Part shown: positions 14,040 through 22,658 of the stretch, piece by piece
How positions within the stretch are numbered: the first letter of the stretch is position 1
Layout: every line of letters starts with the position of its first letter
DNA from: Streptomyces sp. NBC_00820
GTDB lineage: Bacteria > Actinomycetota > Actinomycetes > Streptomycetales > Streptomycetaceae
Reading direction: 5' to 3'
Length of the DNA stretch: 64,000 bases
NCBI RefSeq assembly: GCF_036347055.1
Contig: NZ_CP108882.1
Location: 3,237,001 to 3,301,000 of the forward strand
The notes under the pieces: generated by a model
The model's input: the letters and a program-made list of their open reading frames with translations, nothing else
Databases searched by the model: none
What the model was told of the DNA's origin: nothing
Made by a program: the position numbers and the translations under genes

Positions 14040-17018
14040 TCAGCGAGCGTCGATGATCGCTTGCCCCTCCTTGGCCGAGTCGATCGTCGTGAAGCGCACG
14101 ACACGACCGTCGGCACGGCGGGCCGTGGAAGGGGCGACGAAAGAGAAGGCCATGGTGATCTTCTCCGGATCGAGGCGTCCGTCCTCGGCGATGGCGCCCC
14201 GATGCTTCGATTCGACCACGGGGTACACGATCACGACGCCGCGGCGGGGAGCGACGAGATTCTCCGTGCCGCTGTCGCCCGAATCCGCGAGACTCCCCGC
14301 GATGCGGAGCGGCACCGCACGGTGCTTGGGCTCGCTGATCGCACCGAAGAGAGGATCTCGTCGCCGATCGCGCCCGAACCACGCGAAGGAACGGTTGCCG
14401 GCCCCCAGGGCGAGACGCTGGCCGCGCTTCGTGTGCTGGGGGGCGATGACCAGCCAGTCGTCGACGTCCGGCGAGCCGCCCTCGTTGATCTCGGCCAGGT
14501 AGGCCAGATGCGGCTCGAACTGAGAGGGCGCCCCCCAGCGCACATCGCGAATCAGATCGAGGAATTCCGTCGTGCCGAGCCGCCCGATGAAGGCGTCGAA
14601 TCGATGAGTGACGGCCTCGCGCGACCCTTCGGCGGGGAAGTGGTACGCAAGCGATGCGGGGGTGGGTGACAAGGCTTCCAGAACAGGGGTCCAGAGGTTG
14701 GTGTTGAACCGCACGTCGGTAGCCTTGGCCGGATAGGCCGTGGGCTCTTGCCACTCGCCCGGAGAGCGCAGCTCGACCAGTCGTGCGTTGTACATCTTGT
14801 TCGGGCTGGTCGGCTTGAGCCACGGCAGGTGCTGAGAGACCAGCGGTGGCACCTGATCGGGAGTGACCTGGGGCTTGCCATCGATCATCGTCGCGTACTG
14901 CTTCAGTTCCGTGCGGAACGTCTCTTCATCCAGACAGATCGCCTCGAAACCGGCATACAGGTCGATCTCCTTGGCTCCCATCGTCTCGGCACGGCCGAGA
15001 AACAGGCGTACGAGGTCCCGGTAGCCCTCCCGGAAGCCGAACCAACGGCCCATCTGCATGAGCGTGGAGGCATTGCCCGCTCGACGACGGAAATACGAGA
15101 CGGTCAGCCCTTCGACGGTGAAACCACGTGCAAGTTTCTGCCCGCCTATGAGGATCTTCCAGATGGAGCGCTTGTCGAAATCGGCTTCGCCCGTCTCGAT
15201 GTCCTTGTCGCCGTTGACGACGATGATGGGGTTGTCGTCACCGCCGATACGGGTGACGGCAGGCCCCACGTATGGAGCGAGTTCGTCGTACGAAGGCGGC
15301 ACGGCGTGGCCGTCGGCGCGGACGGCCGACACGGGGGCGAGGTCCTTTTCGAAGAGCTCGCGCAGGCGCTGATGCCCCGTCGGCCCCATGTATCCCGCGT
15401 TCCACCACATCCCGGTCACCTTGCTCAGGAGTTCCCGGTGCACCTCGGTGCGTACCGACTCGTGAATGAGCATGGTGTGATGCTGGAAATACCGATCCCC
15501 CAGACCTCCGCGGTCCTCTCGGTACAGCTTCATCGCCGCCGTGAGGACGAACATGTCCATGGCCTGCTGGAGGCAGAAGTCGTCGTCCCCGTTTTCGTCG
15601 TGCACGGTGATGTTGCGAACGTGAGCGAGTTCGTTGGAGTTGGCGACGGTACGCTCCTCCTCCGGGACGGCCGAGTCGAGGTCGTGGAAGTCGCGGGCTC
15701 CCATGTAGCCGTCGGGGCGGGGCAACGAGACGATGAAGTCTTTGGGGAAGATGTCCTCGGCGTTGCTGGGATCGACGAATACGTTGGCGTACGGAGTGGC
15801 CGTGTAACCGACGTACTGGGCACGCGGCAAGAGCTGGAGCAGCTCCGAGATCTTCAGGTTGATGGCGCTGCGCTCGGCGTCGGGCTTGGTGAGGTTGGAC
15901 GTGTTGACCGATGCCTCGTCGGACTCGTCATCGATGATCAGGACGGGAATCTCGGAGAGCGGCGTCTTGATCTTCTTGAGATCCTTCACCAGCTTTCCCA
16001 GCACGGTCTTGTGCTTCTTGACCACCATGAGACGCGCCGACGAACGGTGCAGGTTGCGCATGTCGTAGAGCGGGAGTGCCGGCTCCTGCTTCTCGAATTC
16101 GAGCGCGGTGATGCCCTGGAGAAGGCTCTTGTAGTCGTCGTCACGGGTGGTGAGGCGCACGATGTCGAACGCGCCGCGGGCGGAGGGAAGGTCGCCGAAA
16201 CTCGTGAACTTACCTTGGATCCAGGCCGGGTCGTTGGCGTAGTCGGATTCGTATTCGGGGGCACCACGCAGGATGTTCTCCCGGCCGACCAGCTCCATGT
16301 CGAGGCGTCGTTGGGTTTGCGCGCGCAGCATGTTGAGGGTGCCGCCAAGGACGATGACCAGTCGGTAACCGGCGTCGACCGCCTTGGCGATGACACCCGC
16401 GAAGTTGGCGGTCTTACCCGACTGCACGTAGCCGACGACCAGTCCCTTGGATTGATAGGCCGACGACTGGGTCGGATCCGCCAAGCGCTCGACGACCGCG
16501 TCGGTTGCGACGTCGACGCTGGCCACGGCTTCCGGTACCCACCCCTTTCCCTCCAGGTAGGAACGGTACGCGGGCCAGTACCAGGGGCGTCCCTGGAGAG
16601 ACTGCGGGGTGTACCAGGGAACGAACTCGTCGCTGATGACCACGGGGGCCTCGACGTGCGAGACGGGCACGAGACTGTCCAGCAGCTTGCGCGTCTCCTC
16701 GGAGAGGCCGAGCAGGCCGTAGACGTCGTCACGACGCTCCTGGGTCCGCTCGGTGGTGTCCGACCAACCCGGCCCCGGCAGGAAGTCCCAATCCGTCAGC
16801 TTCCGGCGCCACACCTCGACCAGAGGATCGGTCGGATGAGAGCGCTCGAGCGCGGCTCGCAGAACGTCTTCACTCGCCAGTTCCTCGGCTTCCGGGGACA
16901 GGCTCTCCGCCTGGTACTCCAGCGCGCGCACCAACTTCTTGGGACGGCTGGTGTGCATGTCCGCCAGAGCCGCGTTGAGCAGTTGCAGAAGGATCTCGTC
17001 GTTGGGGCTGTTGGTCAT
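14040..17018 (-). CDS. Z1 domain SF2-helicase-like ATPase
   Basis: A 992-residue protein of the Z1 family, found next to restriction and MORC-like genes. A P-loop VVGYVQSGKTANF (about 194-206), Walker B LIIDDESDEAS (360-370), motif III YVGYTATPYANVF (402-414) and the Z1 block IGGQKLARGFTVEGLTVSYF with LMQMGRWFGFREGY (624-666) are all intact, so it should hydrolyse ATP and translocate on or remodel nucleic acid. ATG 17018 follows GAGGAAG. It sits 57 bp after the DUF4420 gene in the five-gene minus operon. In described neighbourhoods it is the motor of the defence complex; that role is inferred here. Confidence 0.9.
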   Translation of the reverse strand: MTNSPNDEILLQLLNAALADMHTSRPKKLVRALEYQAESLSPEAEELASEDVLRAALERSHPTDPLVEVWRRKLTDWDFLPGPGWSDTTERTQERRDDVYGLLGLSEETRKLLDSLVPVSHVEAPVVISDEFVPWYTPQSLQGRPWYWPAYRSYLEGKGWVPEAVASVDVATDAVVERLADPTQSSAYQSKGLVVGYVQSGKTANFAGVIAKAVDAGYRLVIVLGGTLNMLRAQTQRRLDMELVGRENILRGAPEYESDYANDPAWIQGKFTSFGDLPSARGAFDIVRLTTRDDDYKSLLQGITALEFEKQEPALPLYDMRNLHRSSARLMVVKKHKTVLGKLVKDLKKIKTPLSEIPVLIIDDESDEASVNTSNLTKPDAERSAINLKISELLQLLPRAQYVGYTATPYANVFVDPSNAEDIFPKDFIVSLPRPDGYMGARDFHDLDSAVPEEERTVANSNELAHVRNITVHDENGDDDFCLQQAMDMFVLTAAMKLYREDRGGLGDRYFQHHTMLIHESVRTEVHRELLSKVTGMWWNAGYMGPTGHQRLRELFEKDLAPVSAVRADGHAVPPSYDELAPYVGPAVTRIGGDDNPIIVVNGDKDIETGEADFDKRSIWKILIGGQKLARGFTVEGLTVSYFRRRAGNASTLMQMGRWFGFREGYRDLVRLFLGRAETMGAKEIDLYAGFEAICLDEETFRTELKQYATMIDGKPQVTPDQVPPLVSQHLPWLKPTSPNKMYNARLVELRSPGEWQEPTAYPAKATDVRFNTNLWTPVLEALSPTPASLAYHFPAEGSREAVTHRFDAFIGRLGTTEFLDLIRDVRWGAPSQFEPHLAYLAEINEGGSPDVDDWLVIAPQHTKRGQRLALGAGNRSFAWFGRDRRRDPLFGAISEPKHRAVPLRIAGSLADSGDSGTENLVAPRRGVVIVYPVVESKHRGAIAEDGRLDPEKITMAFSFVAPSTARRADGRVVRFTTIDSAKEGQAIIDAR

Positions 17019-17075
17019 GGTCTTCCTCGGGGTACCGGGGGGGGAATCGTCGATGAGTGGAAAGGCGAAATCCGG

Positions 17076-18107
17076 TCAGGGCAGCGGCAGGTCGGACAGG
17101 TCGACAGAAGCTGGTGGTTCGGTGACGGACGGAAGGTCGGTGACGTCAACGACGTAGGTGACCCTGTCTATCCTCCCGGCCGCGCCGGCGGGCAGATCGT
17201 CGGCGGTGAGACGTGGCACGTCGGTCGCTCGGAGCACCAGGGGGCTGTCACGTGGCGTCCAACGCTCGTCGTCCGGCTGGTCGGGGTCCCAACCCGCGGC
17301 GGTGAGGAGCCCGTCCAGACGCCTGCGCAGGGAAATACCCTCGGCGGCAGCCGCGTCGCGGGCAGCCGACACCGAGTCCGTCAGCGTTCGGCCCCCGGCG
17401 CCGCCACGGGTCAACCGGAACGAAGCGAGCCAAAGCGACCGCCCAGGCGTTTCCGTCAACTGTCCGAGACCGTGGATAGTGTGCCTGCGCCGCTCCGACG
17501 CGGTGGTCTTGACCTCCAGGTCGGCCGATTCGAAGGCGAAATCGTGCTCTTCGCCGTTCGGCCCCACCCAGGCATCGAGTGCGGACTGCCACCCGATGGC
17601 ATCGGCCACTCTCACCAGTACGGCGAGTTCGCCGTGGAGGCCCAGGCGCTTGTCGGGCGACAGACCACGAGGTCGGCCGAGGAGCGCGCTCCAGCCGTGC
17701 ACCGTGTCGTCGAAGGCACGCTTGAAGTCCTTGCCGTCGACGACGATGCGATCAGCCACGGCCAGCAGGAGGTCGTGGAAGTCCCGGAGCAATTCCGGGT
17801 CCCGAGTCGTGATACGAGCCATGCGTCGGCCCCCGTGGAGTATCCGGTCGACACGGACGGCTGCCGGCGGCGAGTGCGGCACACGGTGCTTGCCCGCCAG
17901 TTCGACATGCAGGGCTATGCCCTGGCCACCGTCCGATATCTCGTAGGACACCAGGGGTTGGTCGCGCGTCGAAAGCCGGTAACTCGCACCGAGTCCGCGT
18001 CCGAGGTAGTGCTCCACCGTGGTCCACGGCAATTCGATCGCCTGCGGTTCCGGCGAGGTGAGGTTCTCGTCCGAGGATCCCGTCGCCCCGTCCAGCGGTA
18101 CGCCCAT
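17076..18107 (-). CDS. PD-(D/E)XK motif nuclease-like protein (DUF4420)
   Basis: A 343-residue protein. The nuclease core is GLHGELAVL (Glu160), then HDFAFESADLEVKTT with Asp189 and the E-V-K pair at 198-200, and the following helix RRRHTIHGLGQL. This is the DUF4420 layout that accompanies Z1 and MORC-type ATPases. It is predicted to cleave DNA in a metal-dependent way; specificity is unknown. ATG 18107 overlaps the ATPase stop as TGATG, giving translational coupling, so the longer frame up to 18164 is rejected. The gene lies between the GHKL ATPase and the Z1 motor. Confidence 0.85.
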   Translation of the reverse strand: MGVPLDGATGSSDENLTSPEPQAIELPWTTVEHYLGRGLGASYRLSTRDQPLVSYEISDGGQGIALHVELAGKHRVPHSPPAAVRVDRILHGGRRMARITTRDPELLRDFHDLLLAVADRIVVDGKDFKRAFDDTVHGWSALLGRPRGLSPDKRLGLHGELAVLVRVADAIGWQSALDAWVGPNGEEHDFAFESADLEVKTTASERRRHTIHGLGQLTETPGRSLWLASFRLTRGGAGGRTLTDSVSAARDAAAAEGISLRRRLDGLLTAAGWDPDQPDDERWTPRDSPLVLRATDVPRLTADDLPAGAAGRIDRVTYVVDVTDLPSVTEPPASVDLSDLPLP

Positions 18108-19636
18108 CAGTCGGCCATCCGATCGAGCTCGGAGCGTGCGGCGGCGACCAGGACGGACTGCCACAGCTCGATGTTGTCCTTGAGACGGCTTCCCATGCGT
18201 TCGCGCTGGAACGCATCCTGCATCAGCAGATACATCAGGGACTTCACCATCGGGGCGTCGTTCGGCCCGTCGTTACGGCCGCCGAGCAGGGCGGCACGAT
18301 AGTGCTGATTGAGCAGGAGCACATGAGCTTCCTGGTCGACTTCGAAGAACCGGTCGTTGGGCAGTTTCTGCCACCGGAACTGCAACGGCTCCTCGTGGTC
18401 CAGCAACGGCAGTTCCTCCTCTACCACCTGGCGGACCTGCGGGTCCATGCCTCGCCCCGGAGGAACGACAGCCCTTCGCGTGACACCGGCGCGCTTCCTC
18501 GCCTCTCGATACACGCGCTCGGCGTCCGAGAGGTAACCGGCGAACGTGCGTCCCAGGTCGTCCTCGGCACCGTCGAGGACGGAGACGAACTCCGGGGAGG
18601 CCTGGACTCCCTCCTTCTTCACGGTGAGCCGGAATACGTTGCCTTCGGGATCATCCGGCAGATCGACGGCCACACGCGCCAGGGCAAGGTGCTGCTCCGG
18701 CTGACGGAAGTTGTTCCAGCCGCCTGCCTGCACCAGTCGATCATTGCGGTAGAAGTAGAACCCCTCCTTCTCGACGACCGCTCCGAAGGCTTTGTACTCG
18801 TCGAGCGACGAACGCGGAGGCCAGATGTGGGCGCGGAGGGACACCGGCCCCAACGCGGGGACGTCCGCGGTGAACGTGCTCGGATAGGTGGAGTCTCCCG
18901 GAACCGGGTATCCGAAGGGATCGAGCGCCTCCACACCGTAATTCGCGTACTCGACGCCGGTCCGGACGTCCTGGACCGAGATGGTGATGTGGAAGTCGTC
19001 TCGCGCTAGGAAACGGTGCAGGCACAGCCCCAGGTGAAGGCCCAACTTGTTGACGGTGCGGTGCAGATAGCGGTCGGTCTGGCCGCCGCCACCGTGCTTG
19101 GGGAAGTCCTTGACGCCGTCCCAGCGGACGACGGTGCCCTGAAACCCGATCGGACGCCCCTGATAGAAGTCGACGAAATCCTGGGCGAAATCGGGGTCGA
19201 TGATGTCGCACTGGAAGCCCTGCTTGGCGTGTTCCATAAGCCAGCGCCGCCCGACGGGACGGGTCCGCTTGGTGCGGCTCACCACGGTCACGGAGTCGGC
19301 GTGACTGAGCGACGCGGACTTCAGACCGGTACCGAACATGCCCAGGGATCTCTTGTCGTAGCCGCGGCGGCCACCCACGGTCATCGCGATGTCGAGCTCC
19401 TCCTCGTCCATGCCTTTGCCGTCGTCGACGATCACCAGGCTGACGAGACGGTCGCCGTCCCGCAGGAAATGAATGACGACGTTCTCGGCGCCGGCATCGA
19501 TGGAGTTGTCCACCAAGTCGGCTATGGCCGCGTCGAACCCGTACCCCTGGCTGCTGAGCGCTTCCATGTAGCGCCCGTCAGGAGGCAGGCGCTTGCTGCC
19601 GGCCGTGGGGACCTCGAACTGCCACTCGCTGACCAT
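18107..19636 (-). CDS. GHKL ATPase, MORC/Hsp90-like, first gene of the defence operon
   Basis: A 509-residue ATPase with N-box IADLVDNSIDAGA (Asp40, Asn44), DDGKGMDEEEL (71-81) and lid GMFGTGLKSASLSHA (99-113), the arrangement of the MutL/MORC/Hsp90 group. A DNA-gyrase-B-like S5 transducer domain probably follows to about residue 330; the C-terminal 150 residues are charged helices without a clear family. MORC-type members associated with restriction systems are thought to act as ATP-gated clamps; that role is inferred. ATG 19636 has AAGGCAG upstream; GTG 19663 is an alternative. Nothing upstream is in the same operon. Confidence 0.85.
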   Translation of the reverse strand: MVSEWQFEVPTAGSKRLPPDGRYMEALSSQGYGFDAAIADLVDNSIDAGAENVVIHFLRDGDRLVSLVIVDDGKGMDEEELDIAMTVGGRRGYDKRSLGMFGTGLKSASLSHADSVTVVSRTKRTRPVGRRWLMEHAKQGFQCDIIDPDFAQDFVDFYQGRPIGFQGTVVRWDGVKDFPKHGGGGQTDRYLHRTVNKLGLHLGLCLHRFLARDDFHITISVQDVRTGVEYANYGVEALDPFGYPVPGDSTYPSTFTADVPALGPVSLRAHIWPPRSSLDEYKAFGAVVEKEGFYFYRNDRLVQAGGWNNFRQPEQHLALARVAVDLPDDPEGNVFRLTVKKEGVQASPEFVSVLDGAEDDLGRTFAGYLSDAERVYREARKRAGVTRRAVVPPGRGMDPQVRQVVEEELPLLDHEEPLQFRWQKLPNDRFFEVDQEAHVLLLNQHYRAALLGGRNDGPNDAPMVKSLMYLLMQDAFQRERMGSRLKDNIELWQSVLVAAARSELDRMAD

Positions 19637-19862
19637 GAACTGCCTTTTCGGTTGAACGCCCACTCACAGGGAACTTCCGGACGTCGTCATCATGCGTCGA
19701 GGCAACGACCGTAGTCGACCGTGTGAACCAAGACGCCTCGGTTGGGTAACGTCCTACGTGGGCTTAGCTCGCCGTCGTCCTGGAGTCTCAGAACCAGACT
19801 TCGGAGACCTCTCCCACTGGGCTGCGCTATCAGCATCACGTTGCGGAAGGCAGCCATATGCT

Positions 19863-20036
19863 GCTCTGGTTCGCCGGTACAAGAGCACGGACACCGGCGG
19901 CGCGCAGCCTTGGATGCTGCTCGGGCCGGCCGAGTACGTGGATCACACCGGAAGCAAGCCGATGGCGATCAAATGGGAGCTGAAGCACGAGATCCCGGCG
20001 GACATCTGGACGTACTCGGCGGTCGTAGCTGGGTGA
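19863..20036 (+). pseudogene. Remnant of a DUF3427-type helicase C-terminus
   Basis: An open frame from about 19863 to a stop at 20034-20036 encodes YKSTDTGGAQPWMLLGPAEY followed by VDHTGSKPMAIKWELKHEIP. This resembles the end of DUF3427 domains, which close many SF2 helicase-type proteins of defence islands. Nothing upstream in the same frame continues the domain and no helicase motifs are nearby, so this looks like the last 55 or so codons of a gene cut off by rearrangement. It sits at the border between the defence island and the RiPP-like cluster. Confidence 0.5.
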
Positions 20037-20059
20037 CGCGTCACGGCGACTCGCCCACG

Positions 20060-20941
20060 TCATCTGCCTAGCTGGACAGCCTGGGAGTAGACGAAGCCGA
20101 GCGACGTGAGCCCTTCGGACCGGCACAGGCGGTCTGAAGGGCCGCCCACCTCAGTCTGAAGGAGCTGGTACGTCGCCCCGCTGGACTGCCCCCAGTGCAT
20201 CGCGGCTCGCCAGAGCAGGCGCCCAAGGCCCAAGCCGCGGTGAGTGGGCAGAACACCGAAGTATTGCGGCATGAGCTGCGCCGCCCCGATGGCGTCGGGT
20301 CGGATCTCCATGGGGCCGATGGCGCCAGCCACCCTGTCACCCACCACTGCGGTCAGGACAGGCCCGACCTTCCCCGCCCGCATCTGCTCGTAGAGGAACG
20401 CGAAGCCGTCAGCGGCCATCTCGCGGGCAAAGTCGGCGAAAGTGTCCCGCACTCCTCGCGGCCACTCGCCGAAGGGGTGCACCGGCCCCTCAAGCGCCGG
20501 GCAGGGGGCCGCCCGGAAGTCCTTGAGCTGCACGCGGGCGCCTCGCCCGGCGGGCACCTCCGGGCCGAGGAAGCGGACGACGCGCCCCTTCCTCGCGTCC
20601 TGGACGGCGCAGAGCTTCTGCGCCAACTCGGAGGCTGCAAGGGCGGTTTCGTCAGTCACGCCGTAGGCGTGGACCTTGACCGTTCCGCCACCCCGTCGGG
20701 ACAGGGTGGGGATCAGCGTCATGCGGGGCCGATGAACAATGTCCTCGACGAGGACCGCCTCGTCTTTGCTATCGGACCAGCGGATGTCCTTGTCATACCG
20801 GAGGAAGAGCCGGTCGGTCGAGGCGGCGGTGAGAGTGTCGGCGAATACGTCCTCCGTGAGCACGGAGGGGTGTACGGGTCCGATAGTTGGCACGAACGGC
20901 ACCGGCACCACTGGACGAAGCCAGTCCCAGCGGAATCGCAT
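20060..20941 (-). CDS. GNAT N-acetyltransferase in the radical SAM cluster
   Basis: A 293-residue protein with a C-terminal GNAT fold: acetyl-CoA motif A at YFGVLPTHRGLGLGRLLWRA and the following helix RAAMHWGQSSGATYQLLQTE. The first 150 residues are a separate domain (IGPVHPSVLTEDVFADTLTA, FLRYDKDIRWSD) that I cannot name. It lies 84 bp downstream of the precursor-peptide candidate on the same strand, across a hairpin. A tailoring acetylation of the modified peptide, or self-resistance, is a reasonable guess. Confidence 0.8.
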   Translation of the reverse strand: MRFRWDWLRPVVPVPFVPTIGPVHPSVLTEDVFADTLTAASTDRLFLRYDKDIRWSDSKDEAVLVEDIVHRPRMTLIPTLSRRGGGTVKVHAYGVTDETALAASELAQKLCAVQDARKGRVVRFLGPEVPAGRGARVQLKDFRAAPCPALEGPVHPFGEWPRGVRDTFADFAREMAADGFAFLYEQMRAGKVGPVLTAVVGDRVAGAIGPMEIRPDAIGAAQLMPQYFGVLPTHRGLGLGRLLWRAAMHWGQSSGATYQLLQTEVGGPSDRLCRSEGLTSLGFVYSQAVQLGR

Positions 20942-20973
20942 GTCCGCACCCTACCCGCGACGGGCACACGGAA

Positions 20974-21004
20974 CGGGCCCCGGCGCGAAGTGCACCAGGG
21001 CCCG
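20974..21004 (-). other. Hairpin after the precursor gene
   Basis: CGGGCCC (20974-20980) pairs with GGGCCCG (20998-21004), with partial pairing inside, between the precursor stop and the GNAT start. No T-run follows. Such hairpins often protect or attenuate abundant precursor transcripts; that reading is inference. Confidence 0.4.
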
Positions 21005-21025
21005 ACCGAAACTGATCAGTGCAGG

Positions 21026-21190
21026 TCAGTGGGGGTTGTCGTCGCTCCCGTTGCACGAGCAGGCGACGCCTTCGAGCAGGTCATCGACATCGTCGACCGG
21101 CACGACGGTCGCGGTCTCGACGATCGCGGCCGGAAGCTCAGGACGGATGGCCGGCGGCTTGCGGCCGATGGTCACAGGTACGGGGCTCAT
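21026..21190 (-). CDS. Candidate RiPP precursor peptide, 54 residues
   Basis: A short gene whose ATG overlaps the radical SAM stop codon as ATGA, with GAAGG eight bases upstream. The peptide has a proline-rich start (MSPVPVTIGRKPPAIRPELP), an acidic/aliphatic leader segment (VPVDDVDDLLEGV) and a short polar tail, ACSCNGSDDNPH. A leader followed by a Cys-containing core next to a SPASM-type radical SAM enzyme is the classic layout of a ribosomally made, post-translationally modified peptide. About 85 percent of third positions are G or C, as in genuine genes here. The two Cys, Asn and Asp residues of the tail are the likely targets of thioether or carbon-carbon crosslinking. I do not recognise the family. 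Confidence 0.75.
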   Translation of the reverse strand: MSPVPVTIGRKPPAIRPELPAAIVETATVVPVDDVDDLLEGVACSCNGSDDNPH

Positions 21191-22386
21191 ACGCTCGCCT
21201 TCTTCTTCGATTCGGCGTGCTGGCAGTAGTTACCGAGTGGTGCCTTCGCCTCCTGGAACTGCTTCGCGAGCGGGCGGCACACCCGGCAGGTGCCGGACAG
21301 CGCACACCCCTCACAGCCCCCGGTGCGAAGCATGAGCTTGTCCGAGATGCCGGGCAAGCGGCGCAGGCCCTCGACGCCCTCGGACATGAGGTCGATCTGA
21401 TCGTCGCGACCGACCTTGCAGATGCTGACCCGGCCGTGCGGGTCAGCATGGAAGAACGTGACCCCGGCATTGCAGCCGGCGAACGGCCTGCGCTCGCGCA
21501 GGTGCTCGGTGGACTGGGCAAGAAGGCTCTCGGGGCCGCCATAGATGGTGGGCGTCATGTTCGTGTAGGCGTGGTGCGGGATGCCCCACTCCTCGGCCAG
21601 CGCCGCCATGCGGTCGGCCTCGTGAGCCGTCTCGTTCGTGACGATCAGGTTCAGGCGGAGGGGGAGCCCGGCGGCGCGGCCCGCGTCGATACCGCGCTTG
21701 AACGACTTCCACGCTCCCCGGCGCCGCGTGAACTGGTCGAAGGTCTCCTCGGTGGCGCCGTACATGCTGACGACGAGCCGGTACGGCGGGCAGTCGCGGA
21801 ACAGGGCCAAGATGTCGCGATGCCACAGCCGGGACGCGTTCGTGGAGACGGTGAGCATCATGCCTTGGCTGTAGGCGTACCGGTAGGCGCCGGGGAAGTC
21901 GCGGTCGATGGTCGGCTCGCCGCCCGTGATCTGGAGCCACAGGACGCCCGCGTCCCGCATGATGTCGAGGAGCTGAACCTTCTGCTCCCACGACAGGCCG
22001 TCGAACTCCTTCGCCGCGAGGTAGCAGTGCGGGCAGTCGAAGTTGCAGCCGAGGTTGATCTCCCAACTAGCCCTGCTGAAGCCGTAGTCCGACGCCGCGC
22101 GGATGATGGCGGCCCCGGCGAGCGGGCCAGTCGGCATCTCCAGGCCCCAACGCTCACGGACGGCGGCCCGCAGCCAGGCCGGCGCCGGCTCCTGTGTCTC
22201 GGCGGCCGTGGCGAGCGCGGCATAGTGGTCGGTCGGGATGCGAAGCGCAACCTGGCTACCCGGCCGAACGACGACATAGCCGTCGAGGAAGGGGCTAACC
22301 ACGAGGCTGCGCCAGTGTTGCGCACGCTCGACGGAGGCCGCCAGACGCGCGGCAGTATCGGCTTCTTCGGGCTGTAAGTAGCCCAT
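21187..22386 (-). CDS. Radical SAM/SPASM peptide maturase
   Basis: A 399-residue enzyme. The radical SAM CxxxCxxC is CNFDCPHC (Cys114, 118, 121), followed by LQITGGEPTID. The C-terminal SPASM domain has CNAG...GRVSIC, then CEGCALSGTCRVC and a last Cys, ligands for two auxiliary clusters. The first 100 residues, with FLDGYVVVRPGSQVALRI, look like a PqqD-like peptide-recognition fold. SPASM enzymes typically crosslink or otherwise modify ribosomal peptides, and the ORF overlapping its stop is a fitting substrate. ATG 22386 follows AAGGGAG; a longer frame to 22437 is not favoured. Confidence 0.9.
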   Translation of the reverse strand: MGYLQPEEADTAARLAASVERAQHWRSLVVSPFLDGYVVVRPGSQVALRIPTDHYAALATAAETQEPAPAWLRAAVRERWGLEMPTGPLAGAAIIRAASDYGFSRASWEINLGCNFDCPHCYLAAKEFDGLSWEQKVQLLDIMRDAGVLWLQITGGEPTIDRDFPGAYRYAYSQGMMLTVSTNASRLWHRDILALFRDCPPYRLVVSMYGATEETFDQFTRRRGAWKSFKRGIDAGRAAGLPLRLNLIVTNETAHEADRMAALAEEWGIPHHAYTNMTPTIYGGPESLLAQSTEHLRERRPFAGCNAGVTFFHADPHGRVSICKVGRDDQIDLMSEGVEGLRRLPGISDKLMLRTGGCEGCALSGTCRVCRPLAKQFQEAKAPLGNYCQHAESKKKASV

Positions 22387-22565
22387 TGCTGCTCTCCCTT
22401 GAGATGCTTCGAGTTGTTGGCCCCGTCCCCGCCGCAACCTGCCGAGTGGCTGGGGGAACCTGACGCGCGAAGGGCAAGGACGGGGGGCTAGTGGCCATGA
22501 CAGCGGACGTCAGCAGAGCCCCACGAACCGGCCGTATGCGACGCCCACCGCCGAGGCGGCGCGGA

Positions 22566-22658
22566 TCACGGGGCCGGCAAGGCCCACTGACGCCACCCGA
22601 GAAGGCAGCAGTGCTGGGGCGTCGGATCGTCGAGGATGCAGGCCGCCAGCGTGGCCAT
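22566..22658 (-). CDS. Possible 30-residue peptide gene
   Basis: A short frame starting at ATG 22658, which overlaps the DUF6415-like stop as TGATG. It encodes a peptide with LDDPTPQHCCLLGWRQW near its end. About 90 percent of third positions are G or C. There is no ribosome site, and no relative is known to me. It could be a second peptide of the cluster or chance; it is listed because of the coupling and position before the maturase gene. Confidence 0.25.
   Translation of the reverse strand: MATLAACILDDPTPQHCCLLGWRQWALPAP

Noticed and set aside
13913..14116. Longer N-terminus for the Cys-less methylase
   Set aside because: The extra 67 residues are Arg/Gly-rich, overlap the Z1 gene end and have no ribosome site; ATG 13915 has GGGGGAG.
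14748..18302. A 1184-codon plus-strand open frame
   Set aside because: It is antisense to the Z1 and DUF4420 genes, whose motifs are unambiguous; long shadow frames are common in GC-rich DNA.
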